A stretch of DNA of 64,000 bases, from positions 479,001-543,000 of the forward strand of contig JACKCN010000001.1 in assembly GCA_020634015.1 (NCBI GenBank), read 5' to 3'. Every line of letters begins with the position of its first letter. Position 1 is the stretch's first letter. The notes beneath the pieces were generated by a model, which saw only the letters and a list, made by a program, of their open reading frames with translations, made no database searches and was not told the origin of the DNA. Both the position numbers and the translations under genes were made by a program. Source of the DNA: Candidatus Delongbacteria bacterium (GTDB lineage: Bacteria > CAIWAD01). This document shows positions 44,632 to 52,643 of the stretch, piece by piece.

Positions 44632-44718
44632 CCTCACTCCTTTCCACTTGTTCCATTCAGTCCCGGACCGGTTCGCGCATCGGCGGCAGACCATCGGCTG
44701 CCGCTCGCGGGCAGAGTC

Positions 44719-45873
44719 TCAGCGCGCGCGCAGCACGCGGGCCGCCTCCGCCATGGCCTCCAGCTTGGCCCGGGCGATTTCCCAGCTGTTCATCGGGCGC
44801 TCGCTGAAGGTGGCGAAGCCGCAGTCCGGGTTCAGCGACAGGGCTTCAGGCGAGTAGTGCTCGAGTGCCTCTTCGAGGCGAGCCAGAATCCCGTCCACCG
44901 ATTCCACACCGGGCGAACGGGGATTGACCACGCCCAGGCCCAGTGACTTGCCCGCGAAGGTCATCAGATCGCCCGCGCGCGGGGTGGCATACTCAAGCAC
45001 CAGCTGCTGCACCTCCAGGCGGGCGAAGACCGGTTCCAGCGGGCGATAGCTTCCGGCCAGCAGAGTGTCTTCCCGGGTGCTCCAGTTGCCCCGGCAGACA
45101 TGCAGCGCGCTGCGGCAATCCGACTCGGCATGGATGGCCGAAACCACCCGATTGATCAGACCAATCGCGAATTCCAGTTCCTCGGCAGGATCCTGGCGTG
45201 CGGCCAGGGCGGCGCACATGAAAGTGCGGGTCTTGCCCTGGGTGAAGACCAGTTCGGTCAGCACGGGCTCGTCCAGCTGGATCACCGCGGCTCCCGCGGC
45301 CGCCGCCTCGCGCACCTCGGCCACCAGAATCGCCACCACATCCTCGGCCAGGTCTTCCTTGCTTGCGTAGGCCGCCGAGCTCACTTCGGGCACCCAGAGC
45401 GCACGGCTGAGGATGTAGGGGCCGGGCAGTGTGACCTTGAGTGGTTCGTCACACAGTGTCCGCAGGAAGCGCAGATCCTCGGTCACCAGCGGCTCCCGTC
45501 GCTCCAGTCGTGCGATGCAGGTGGGATTCTGGATCGAGGCCGCGGGCACATCCAGGCGTTCGAGCAGGTCCTCGAAACCCTCGCGATCCTCCACCAGCTC
45601 CAGCATGTCGGCCAGGGACATCAGGCGTGTGCCGGCCAGCTTTTCACTGACGAATGAGTAGAAGTTGTCGCGGGTCAGTTCGCCGTCGGTGATCAGGTGC
45701 ACGCCCGCCCGTCGCTGGATCTCGACACACTGGCGGATCTCCTCGCGCGCCTGGTGCAGGAACTCGGCGCGGGAGAGACTCCCGCGCCGCTTGTTGCGCT
45801 GCGCCAGCAGCAGCCGGTGGCTGCGCGGCCAACTTCCCACCGTGCTCACCGGAAACAGTGGCAGCCCGCTCAT
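44719..45873 (-). CDS. Core-MetE type methionine synthase-like methyltransferase
   Basis: 384 residues, only the catalytic barrel of cobalamin-independent methionine synthase (full MetE is about 750). N-terminus FPVSTVGSWPRS is the family start. Zinc ligands are all visible: His258 and Cys260 in LHVCRGNWS, Glu294 in VLEYATPR and Cys351 in NPDCGFATF. IQLDEPVLTE lines the homocysteine site. Short 'core' enzymes (MesA-D families) make methionine from homocysteine with non-folate methyl donors, so the donor here is open. The start overlaps the previous stop by four bases (ATGA). Confidence 0.82.
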   Translation of the reverse strand: MSGLPLFPVSTVGSWPRSHRLLLAQRNKRRGSLSRAEFLHQAREEIRQCVEIQRRAGVHLITDGELTRDNFYSFVSEKLAGTRLMSLADMLELVEDREGFEDLLERLDVPAASIQNPTCIARLERREPLVTEDLRFLRTLCDEPLKVTLPGPYILSRALWVPEVSSAAYASKEDLAEDVVAILVAEVREAAAAGAAVIQLDEPVLTELVFTQGKTRTFMCAALAARQDPAEELEFAIGLINRVVSAIHAESDCRSALHVCRGNWSTREDTLLAGSYRPLEPVFARLEVQQLVLEYATPRAGDLMTFAGKSLGLGVVNPRSPGVESVDGILARLEEALEHYSPEALSLNPDCGFATFSERPMNSWEIARAKLEAMAEAARVLRAR

Positions 45874-46727
45874 CGGACCTTCCCGGCCGCCGTGCTCCAC
45901 TCTCCGGCATCCCGACGCTCGAAGAAGTTCTCGTCGTGCACCGCGCGTGACAACTCGGCAAAACCGGAGGTGCGGCCAGGCAGCCAGGCCTTCAGTCCTT
46001 CCATGTCCATCATCTCGCGATGATCCGGGTTGGAGTAATCCATGCTGAACAGCACCCTCAACCAGTGATCCTCATGATCCGGTTCCAGGTGATCCAACAC
46101 CGCGAAGACACAATGATCGAACAGTCCGGTGGTGGCCAGAATCCGGTAACCAGCCCGGTCGATGCTGCCATCGGCGCACCATGTCTCCCAGTTCAGGTCC
46201 AGCATGGCGCAAGCGTCCAGCTGCCCGGACTTGAGGGCATCCAGGGCGTCCCGTTCTCCGCCGATGTGATCGCCGTGCTTGCCCACCAGCACATCGAAGC
46301 GCCGGCAGTCCAGGTCCCGGGCCGGGTCCAGACCCGCTAAACGCAACAGGTTCAGCGGAATCAGCGCAGCCTGGGGTGAATCCCAGGCCCCCAGACCCAG
46401 ACGGCGCCCGCGCAACTCAGCGACCGAGGCGGGGGCATTCTCCGTGCGACAGACGATGTGCGAGACCCGGTCACGGTCGGTGTCACGCATGGCAATGGCC
46501 CGTGCGCTGCCTGGAGCCTGGCGTACGGTATCCAGCCAGGCCAGCGGGCTCTGCCAGGCGATCTGGATCTGCCCCTCGAGCAGAGCGCGGGTCTGCAGTT
46601 CATAGTTGCTGTAGAACACATAGTCCATGGGACAGCCGCTGGCGTTGAAATAGGCCTTGATGATATCCCAGATCAGCACCACGCGGGGGTCGTAGACCAC
46701 GGCTCCCAGCAGAATTGGTTTGGACAT
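45870..46727 (-). CDS. PhnD/SsuA-like substrate-binding protein without signal peptide
   Basis: 285 residues. Periplasmic-binding fold of the phosphonate/nitrate/sulfonate class: GAVVYDPRVVLIWDIIKAYF at the start, YELQTRALLEGQIQIAWQSP, RGRRLGLGAWDSPQAALIPL and SGQLDACAMLD. No signal peptide or lipobox precedes the fold and no ABC transporter genes are adjacent, so it is probably cytoplasmic, sensing or presenting a small sulfur or phosphorus compound. Nine bases after the flavoprotein gene and overlapping the MetE-like gene. Confidence 0.75.
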   Translation of the reverse strand: MSKPILLGAVVYDPRVVLIWDIIKAYFNASGCPMDYVFYSNYELQTRALLEGQIQIAWQSPLAWLDTVRQAPGSARAIAMRDTDRDRVSHIVCRTENAPASVAELRGRRLGLGAWDSPQAALIPLNLLRLAGLDPARDLDCRRFDVLVGKHGDHIGGERDALDALKSGQLDACAMLDLNWETWCADGSIDRAGYRILATTGLFDHCVFAVLDHLEPDHEDHWLRVLFSMDYSNPDHREMMDMEGLKAWLPGRTSGFAELSRAVHDENFFERRDAGEWSTAAGKVR

Positions 46728-46736
46728 CCTCTCCCC

Positions 46737-47897
46737 CTATCCGAACACGGGCAGGCCCACCAGGGCCCGGCCGATGAATTCGCGGATCACGTCGGAAGTG
46801 GGCGCCATCACACTCATCGCGCGGCAGTCGCGGAAGCAGCGCTCAACTTCCAGATGCTTGCTGAAGGCGGCGCCGCCGCAGGCCAGCATGGCCAGCTCGG
46901 TGACGTCGCGTGCCGAGTCGGCTGCCGAGGCCTTGCTCTCCAGAACTCCCAGCAGTGTGCTGTCATCCGGGTTCTCGACCGAGTGCAGCACGCTGGCGAT
47001 ATGAGCCCGGGAACGGTCCACCTGGATCCGCATCTGAGCCAGTCGGGCCCGCTGGGTGGGCAGATCCGCCAGGCGGCTGTCCAGGTGATCCAGCCGACTG
47101 CCCGTGAGATGGGCCACGGTCTGCTGCACGGTGGATTCGGCCAGGCCGGTGGCAATGGCCGCGCAGCCGAGCTGGAAGATGGGCAGCACCACCCCCAGCA
47201 TGATGTCCAGGGCCTTGCCCGCCTCGCCGATGCGGCGCTCGCTGGGCAAGTGGCAGTTTTCCAGGTCCATGGGGGCGCTGCAATTGCCCCGCAGGCCCAT
47301 GCCATCCCAGCCTCCTGCGATCCGCAGGCCTTCGTCACCCTTGCGCAACAGGTAAAGGTCCACACCTTCGCCGGTCACGCTGCTGGCCGTGGCCACATAG
47401 CCATCGGCCTCGCCCGCGGTGGTGACCCAGCTTTTGGCCGCATTCAGCACCACTCCCGTCCCGTCCGCGGTCGTCCGGCCCACGGGAGCCCAGAAGTGGC
47501 TGCGCGAACCCTTCTCGCTCCAGGCCAGTGTGCTCAGGTGGCGCCCGCCGGCCACCTCGCCCAGCAGGGCGGCAAAGGGCCCCGCGGGATCCACGGATGC
47601 TTGCTGGATGTAACACGCCGTGCCGCAGACATGCATCAGGTACACCATGGCCGTGGATCCGCAGCGTTGAGCCAGCTGTTCCAGAACGGCCATCGTGCCC
47701 CGCACCGAAACGCCCATGCCCCCGAGGGTTTCGGGCACGGTCAACCCCATGAAGCCTTCGGCAGCCAGAGCGTCCATGGCCTCTCGCGGAAAGCGCCCAT
47801 CCCGGTCCACAGCGGACGCGGCGGGCGCGATGATCTTGTCGGAAAGCACAGCCACCCGGGCTGCGATCGTCGTTTCTCGCTCGTTCAGTCGGTACAT
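46737..47897 (-). CDS. Acyl-CoA dehydrogenase-family flavoprotein
   Basis: 386 residues. Acyl-CoA dehydrogenase fold: GFMGLTVPETLGGMGVSVRG near 50, LAWSEKGSRSHFWAP and NAAKSWVTTAGEADGYVA in the middle barrel, GMGLRGNCSAPMDLENC, and a C-terminal helical domain. The usual catalytic Glu contexts are not obvious, as in desulfurisation monooxygenases of the DszC/SfnB branch. Its neighbours (MetE-like, OsmC-like, binding protein) favour a role in organosulfur use. Distinct from the PigA-like dehydrogenase at 26345. Confidence 0.75.
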   Translation of the reverse strand: MYRLNERETTIAARVAVLSDKIIAPAASAVDRDGRFPREAMDALAAEGFMGLTVPETLGGMGVSVRGTMAVLEQLAQRCGSTAMVYLMHVCGTACYIQQASVDPAGPFAALLGEVAGGRHLSTLAWSEKGSRSHFWAPVGRTTADGTGVVLNAAKSWVTTAGEADGYVATASSVTGEGVDLYLLRKGDEGLRIAGGWDGMGLRGNCSAPMDLENCHLPSERRIGEAGKALDIMLGVVLPIFQLGCAAIATGLAESTVQQTVAHLTGSRLDHLDSRLADLPTQRARLAQMRIQVDRSRAHIASVLHSVENPDDSTLLGVLESKASAADSARDVTELAMLACGGAAFSKHLEVERCFRDCRAMSVMAPTSDVIREFIGRALVGLPVFG

Positions 47898-47943
47898 GAA
47901 AACTTCCCTTTCGTTGTGTGAATGAAATGTCGTGAACGATGAC

Positions 47944-48444
47944 TCACAGAAGGTTCAGTCGGATGGACACCGGGCAGCCCCGGCGCAGGCTGTTCAGCAA
48001 TACCGCGCGAGCGCAGGCCTGTTCCCAGAGAACGGGCAGGGCGCACATGGCCTCTTCCTCCAGGCAGACCACATGGCACACACCATGGATGGTGGCAAGT
48101 GTGGGACACCCGCTTTCGCCCACCACTCCAAGCGCGACCAGTGGGTTGTCGAGAGTGGCTGTCAGACTGAGTTCAAGGGAATCCAGCGCCAGACCCGAGC
48201 GCTGGCACAGGGAGTAAAGCAGGTTCAGCAGCTCGGACGCGAGCGCAGCGAGAGCCAGGTCGAGTGAGGAGGGCGCAGTGCGGTCGGCGCCGATGCCCAG
48301 AGGCTCGCCGACGGGAAAGGAAGGACCGCTGCCCTGGGCATGACAGCCCCCGTCGTACCGGACGCGAACTCGCGCCGAAAGGACCGGGGCACTCACGTGG
48401 ACGCTGCTTGAAGGCGAAACCGTGTGTGGTGAAACATGGCCCAA
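47944..48444 (-). CDS. OsmC-like protein
   Basis: About 166 residues. The segment GADRTAPSSLDLALAALASE and the following helix, then a beta segment and a C-terminal RRGCPVSIRLNLL, fit the OsmC/YhfA fold. The catalytic Cys positions are uncertain. TTG 48444 has GGAG four bases upstream and is used as start; GTG 48396 is an alternative. First gene of the operon with the flavoprotein 46 bases downstream. OsmC-like proteins are thiol peroxidases or bind organosulfur metabolites. Confidence 0.6.
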   Translation of the reverse strand: MGHVSPHTVSPSSSVHVSAPVLSARVRVRYDGGCHAQGSGPSFPVGEPLGIGADRTAPSSLDLALAALASELLNLLYSLCQRSGLALDSLELSLTATLDNPLVALGVVGESGCPTLATIHGVCHVVCLEEEAMCALPVLWEQACARAVLLNSLRRGCPVSIRLNLL

Positions 48445-48499
48445 GATACTCCCGCGCCCGCCCCGAACGCAAGCGGGCCCGCGGGAATCTCAGGGCCGG

Positions 48500-50416
48500 T
48501 CAGCCAGCCCGGAAGCCCCAGTCGCCCGGGGCGGCCGCATCGAAGCGGCCACGCTCTTCCAGATGGGCGGCGTCCAGCAGGTCCTGGGTGAGCAGGCCGT
48601 CGCCGCGTGTGGCGGCCGCCAGCAGCGCACCGTGCATCACGAGAGCAATCTGCCCCCCGTTGAACACGAAACGCCGGGCCAGTTCCGCAAAGGGAATCGG
48701 TTCCAGCAGGGGCACGGCCGCGGGCAGGTGCTGGCGCCAGATGTGTTCGCGCTCGGCGGGACCCGGCTCGTGGAACACAAGTTTCAGGTCGAAACGGCGA
48801 TTGAAGGCACTGTCCAGCACCTCGACCAGATTGGTGGTGGCCACCACGATGCCCGGCACCCGCTCGAGCCGCTCGAGAAACAGGTTGAGCATCTCGTGTC
48901 GCATCTGGTCGGACCCCGAGTCGGGATGCCCGCGCTGGAGCAGGAACTGGTCGCACTCGTCCAGCAGCAACACGGGGGCCTTCTCCGTCGAGGCCACGAT
49001 GCGCTCGTAGTCGTCGAAGAGCGCGCTCACGTTCTGCTGGCTCTCGCCCACCCACTTCGAGAGCAGGCGCCCCACATCGGTGACCAGCAACCGGCGGTCC
49101 AGACGCTGGGCCAGTGCTTCGGCGCAGAGGGTCTTGCCGGTGCCCGAAGGGCCGCTCAGCAGCAGGCGCAGTCCATTGGACACGGGGAGGGCTCCTTTGG
49201 AGGCGAGTCCGTCACCCAGCGACTGGACCTCACTCCAGACACCCCAACGTGCCAGGCGCTCGCGCGTGCCGTTCTCGAAACGCCGCAGCAGCGAATCCAG
49301 CCCTTCGAGTGTGTCAGCGGGCAGGACCAACTGGTCCCAGCGACGGATCACGGGGCGCTCCTTCAACAGCTCGGAGCCGGCCAGCAGATTGGCTTCCCGG
49401 GGTTCCGCATCGGCCCCCTGGCCCATGATGCGTTCCAGGGCCCTGGCCGTCAGGGCCACCCGGTTGGGAAACCGACCGAAGCGCCCCCGGGCGCCCACGG
49501 TGATCAGTTGGTGAGTCAGCAGACGGCTCCCGGACTGGAACAGACGCCGCTGACGGATCTGGTCCAGGGGGTTGGTGCCCAGCACGGCACACAGTTCCTC
49601 AATGGAGCAATCCATGCCGCGCAGATTCTCCTCGAGCATGTAGACCAGCAGGTCGCGTTCGACCGGCTCCAGACCGCACTCACGCACCAGCTCGAGGAAG
49701 GGCAGGGGCTCCTGGCTGAGGCGGGCCTTTTCTTCCAGTCGGCTCCAGGCCTGCTCGCGGCCACTGCGTGTGTCGCTCTCGGGCACCCCTTCGCCACCAC
49801 TCTCGTGCAGGAACTGACCGTAGTCCACCAGGTCGGCCAGGAAACGCTCATTGTCCACGGGAAGGTCCGCGGGTTCCGTGATGCAGGCGCGGCCATCGCC
49901 CTGCAGCAGGCGCCGCAGAAAGGCAGGATGCAGCCCGATCCAGCCTTCGACCAGATCCAGTCTGCCGGGCGCGATGGGCGCACCGGGCAGACCGGGCCGA
50001 CGCTTTTCGTCGCGACTGAGCAGACGCAGGGTCTGCATCACTTCCAGGCGCTCGAGCAAGCCCAGCCGGCCGGTGCCTTCGGGGCGGATCGCACGCACCA
50101 GACAGAGCACACGCTGGCTGCCGTCGCCTTCGATCCAGGCGGCAAAGAGCAGCGCCAGCATCTGCAGGTCTTCGTCCTGCAACTCGCGGGTCATGGAGTA
50201 GCCACCCGCGTCGAGCCTGGAGCGCAGCGTGTCCAGTTCGGCCTTAAAGGGCGAGGTGGGAATCCGCGAGCGTCCTTTGCGGGCCCGATCACGCCGGGGG
50301 CGCGTCGGTGGGCCGTCGGGAGGAAAGTCCAGCGGGTCCAGAGACTGCTGGCCATCCGCGAGGCGAATGGCCAGCTCGAGCAGAGCCTGGGGCACAGGAA
50401 ATTCGGCGGAACTCAT
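48500..50416 (-). CDS. AAA+ ATPase with N-terminal helical regions
   Basis: 638 residues. The C-terminal AAA+ module begins near 395: Walker A LLLSGPSGTGKTLCAEAL, Walker B VLLLDECDQFLL, sensor 1 VVATTNL and arginine-finger context DSAFNRRFDLKLVF. The N-terminal 380 residues are mostly helical with no known motif, and contain Lys/Arg-rich PTRPRRDRARKGRSR. GGGAGGTG gives an ideal ribosome site before ATG 50416. Probably a remodelling or chaperone-like ATPase of the classic AAA clade. Substrate unknown. Confidence 0.82.
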   Translation of the reverse strand: MSSAEFPVPQALLELAIRLADGQQSLDPLDFPPDGPPTRPRRDRARKGRSRIPTSPFKAELDTLRSRLDAGGYSMTRELQDEDLQMLALLFAAWIEGDGSQRVLCLVRAIRPEGTGRLGLLERLEVMQTLRLLSRDEKRRPGLPGAPIAPGRLDLVEGWIGLHPAFLRRLLQGDGRACITEPADLPVDNERFLADLVDYGQFLHESGGEGVPESDTRSGREQAWSRLEEKARLSQEPLPFLELVRECGLEPVERDLLVYMLEENLRGMDCSIEELCAVLGTNPLDQIRQRRLFQSGSRLLTHQLITVGARGRFGRFPNRVALTARALERIMGQGADAEPREANLLAGSELLKERPVIRRWDQLVLPADTLEGLDSLLRRFENGTRERLARWGVWSEVQSLGDGLASKGALPVSNGLRLLLSGPSGTGKTLCAEALAQRLDRRLLVTDVGRLLSKWVGESQQNVSALFDDYERIVASTEKAPVLLLDECDQFLLQRGHPDSGSDQMRHEMLNLFLERLERVPGIVVATTNLVEVLDSAFNRRFDLKLVFHEPGPAEREHIWRQHLPAAVPLLEPIPFAELARRFVFNGGQIALVMHGALLAAATRGDGLLTQDLLDAAHLEERGRFDAAAPGDWGFRAG

Positions 50417-50567
50417 GGCACCTCCCTTTTTTCGGCTCAAGATAGCCGGCAGGTCGCCGGATTCTGACCAACTGGGAGGCGGCATGTTGTTGCGTTGACA
50501 TTTTCCGAGGAATGGAGTCCTCGCCCCGGCGAGAAGGGCATGCGATGGAGCGAACGGGACGCTTTCG

Positions 50568-51578
50568 TCAGGCGGTGGGCGTCCCATCATCATAGGCCGC
50601 CAGGGCCTGGCCCAGCAGCTCGCGGATTCTGGCTCGCAGTGGCGGCGGTCCCAGCACTCGACAGTGCGGGCCCCAGCGCAGGATCCAGGCTTCCAGTTCA
50701 CTGGAGAGCCCAACGCTCATCGCCATGGTCACGGATCCGTCCTCGCGCTGCTCCAGTTCCTGCGAGGGATGCCAGAGCCGCTCCTGGACGAACTCGGCCA
50801 CGATGGCCGAGAATTCCAGCCGCACCTCGGCCGGTTCCGATTGCCAGACTCCAAAACTGCCGTTGAGGAAGGTGCCCAGATCGAAGCCCGGCTCGCGTTC
50901 GAAGGTGTCTTCCAGCAGATCCACCTGAACGAAACGCTGGGCCGCCAGCGAGATCCAGCTCTCCGCGCCGGCCTGGCGTGATACCAGGTAGATCGCGCCT
51001 GCCACCAGCGCCAGGCTGTAGGGATGAATCAGGTACTCGCGGCCTTCTCCGCCCGCCCCCAGCTTGCGGTAGCGCACACGGCAGACCCGGCGTTCGAGGA
51101 TCGCCTGCAGCAGACGCAGCAGCACCTGCCCGCCCGCTCCACCCTGGACACGCCCGGGCTGCTTGATGCGGAACGTATCACCAAGTCCCAGGATGCCGCT
51201 GCGCGCCACCACCCCGTTCAGCGGCAGCAACTGTTCAAGTTTCTCGATCACCTGCGCGAGGGCCTGTCCCACGGGGGTGCCCTCGAAATGCTCGCCGAAC
51301 TGGGCCAGCAGGATCGCGGCCAGAGCCTCGTCGGCATTCAGCAGTTCGGGCAGGAAATGAAATCGCCGCTCCAGGCTGAAGTGCAACTGCCCATGAGCGC
51401 CCGTCTCGCGACGCAGGGGCAGGCTGCTCTCCTCGATCAGCACCAGAGTGCGCTGCAGGGTGCGCTGGGGGATCTGGCGGTCGAAGTGCTCGAACAGGTC
51501 CTTCACGGTCACCCGGTCGCGCACGCTGAGCACCTGGAGGATGCGCAGGGTGCGCTGGAGCTGGCTGAGTTCGGACAT
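50568..51578 (-). CDS. WYL-domain transcriptional regulator
   Basis: 336 residues. N-terminal DeoR-type helix-turn-helix (LSQLQRTLRILQVLSVRDRV, IPQRTLQRTLVLIEE). Residues about 165-240 form a WYL domain: VRYRKLGAGGEGREYLIHPY then ALVAGAIYLVSRQAG, where the signature W-Y-L reads IYL. WYL domains bind nucleic-acid or small ligands and control DNA-damage or defence genes. Upstream of the AAA+ ATPase on the same strand (151 bases apart), so it may control it. GGAG precedes ATG 51578. Confidence 0.85.
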   Translation of the reverse strand: MSELSQLQRTLRILQVLSVRDRVTVKDLFEHFDRQIPQRTLQRTLVLIEESSLPLRRETGAHGQLHFSLERRFHFLPELLNADEALAAILLAQFGEHFEGTPVGQALAQVIEKLEQLLPLNGVVARSGILGLGDTFRIKQPGRVQGGAGGQVLLRLLQAILERRVCRVRYRKLGAGGEGREYLIHPYSLALVAGAIYLVSRQAGAESWISLAAQRFVQVDLLEDTFEREPGFDLGTFLNGSFGVWQSEPAEVRLEFSAIVAEFVQERLWHPSQELEQREDGSVTMAMSVGLSSELEAWILRWGPHCRVLGPPPLRARIRELLGQALAAYDDGTPTA

Positions 51579-51605
51579 GGAGATTCTCCGCTTGGATGAC
51601 CGGAA

Positions 51606-51630
51606 TGCCACCCGGATCACCCGGGTGGCA
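51606..51630. promoter_or_regulatory. Inverted repeat upstream of the WYL regulator
   Basis: TGCCACCC and its complement GGGTGGCA separated by nine bases, ending 28 bases before the regulator start. Position and symmetry suggest an autoregulatory operator, untested. Confidence 0.35.
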
Positions 51631-52068
51631 CACGGTACTCCAATATGAAGAGTCGATCAAGGCCTGCTTGCCCCTCTTCGCAAGATCCCGGTCCGCGGCT
51701 CCACGGGTCGGTAGGCCTTGCATGAGGAGGCCGCCCACCCGCGTGCCAGCCGACCGGGGGCCGCCGCATCCGCGAAGACCCGTGCGGCCAGAGCGAAGAT
51801 GTTGTATCACATGGGATCTGGAGCCGCTTGCACCGCCATCCGGTACTGTCTGGTGGTCGTTGGCGCCGAGCGCGATGCAAGGCGTGCGGCCCCATGAAAC
51901 CAGTGGCAGACCCACGTCATCCGTTTTGACCGCACATCGGTGTGGTCCATCTGATCGACTCGTCCGGGCGGATGGCGCGCCGACTGTTGCCCAATCCCGG
52001 GACCTGGCCCGTGGAGAGTCCCGATTCCTGTGCCTGCCCCGTGCAGCCTGGCTCATGGATTTGCTTGC

Positions 52069-52084
52069 TAATGATTTTTCATTA
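52069..52084. promoter_or_regulatory. Fur/Zur-like operator
   Basis: TAATGA-TTTT-TCATTA, a perfect 6-6 inverted repeat inside an AT-rich island (52061-52088) of an otherwise GC-rich region. It resembles the GATAATGATAATCATTATC Fur consensus. It sits 46 bases before the metal lipoprotein start and would control the lipoprotein-TonB receptor pair by iron or zinc status. Confidence 0.55.
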
Positions 52085-52129
52085 TCATCTCCGATCAACC
52101 AAAACCCCAGAATCGTTGTGAAGGGAACC

Positions 52130-52633
52130 ATGATGAAACGTGTTGCGGGGTCAAGTCCATTCCAAAGGGCGGTCGCCCTGCTGGCCATCGCGGTGGTTGC
52201 CACCACCCTGGTCGGCTGCTCCGATGATGACACGCACGCTGAAGAAGAGCATCTGGATGCCACCGGGTCCGCGCTGGTGTTCGAGGGCGATACTCTGGTG
52301 AAAGCCACTTCCGGCAATGCATCCGATGTGAGCGGTCTGGTCACCCTCGCCATGGGTGACACTCTGGGGCCCTGCCAGGTCCTCTTCCTGTCGGACGAAG
52401 GTGCCTGGTTCATCCCCGAGGAAGAAGAGGGCGAGGCGCACGCCGAACACGAGCACGGGCTTGAGATCCGCAGTACGGGCGGGTTCAGTGGTTTCGGGGA
52501 TGCCGAAACCTGGCAGGTCTGGTTCGTGCCGTCCGCCGTGGGCACCGGCAGTTTCCGACTGGCCGTGCTGCACGAAGGTCACGATGACTATGTGTCTCCG
52601 CTGTTGCCGGTGCAGGTCGTTGCCGCACCCTGA
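52130..52633 (+). CDS. His/Glu-rich lipoprotein, possible metal-binding partner of the TonB receptor
   Basis: 167 residues. Lipoprotein signal with lipobox TLVGC (Cys about residue 26), then SDDDTHAEEEH and a central EEEEGEAHAEHEHGLE cluster that could bind zinc or another cation. The rest is a small beta-rich domain. Two adjacent ATGs (52130, 52133); AAGGGA precedes. Ten bases separate it from the receptor gene, so they are co-transcribed behind the Fur-like box. Family not recognised. Confidence 0.7.
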   Translation: MMKRVAGSSPFQRAVALLAIAVVATTLVGCSDDDTHAEEEHLDATGSALVFEGDTLVKATSGNASDVSGLVTLAMGDTLGPCQVLFLSDEGAWFIPEEEEGEAHAEHEHGLEIRSTGGFSGFGDAETWQVWFVPSAVGTGSFRLAVLHEGHDDYVSPLLPVQVVAAP

Positions 52634-52643
52634 GGAGACATCC

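Larger units (their letters stand above)
51579..52129. other. Divergent intergenic region, 551 bases
   Basis: Lies between the leftward WYL regulator and the rightward metal lipoprotein. It holds an inverted repeat close to the regulator start (51606-51630) and a Fur-like operator close to the lipoprotein start (52069-52084). An open frame extends upstream from the lipoprotein start across this region, but it lacks lipoprotein features there. Confidence 0.55.
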
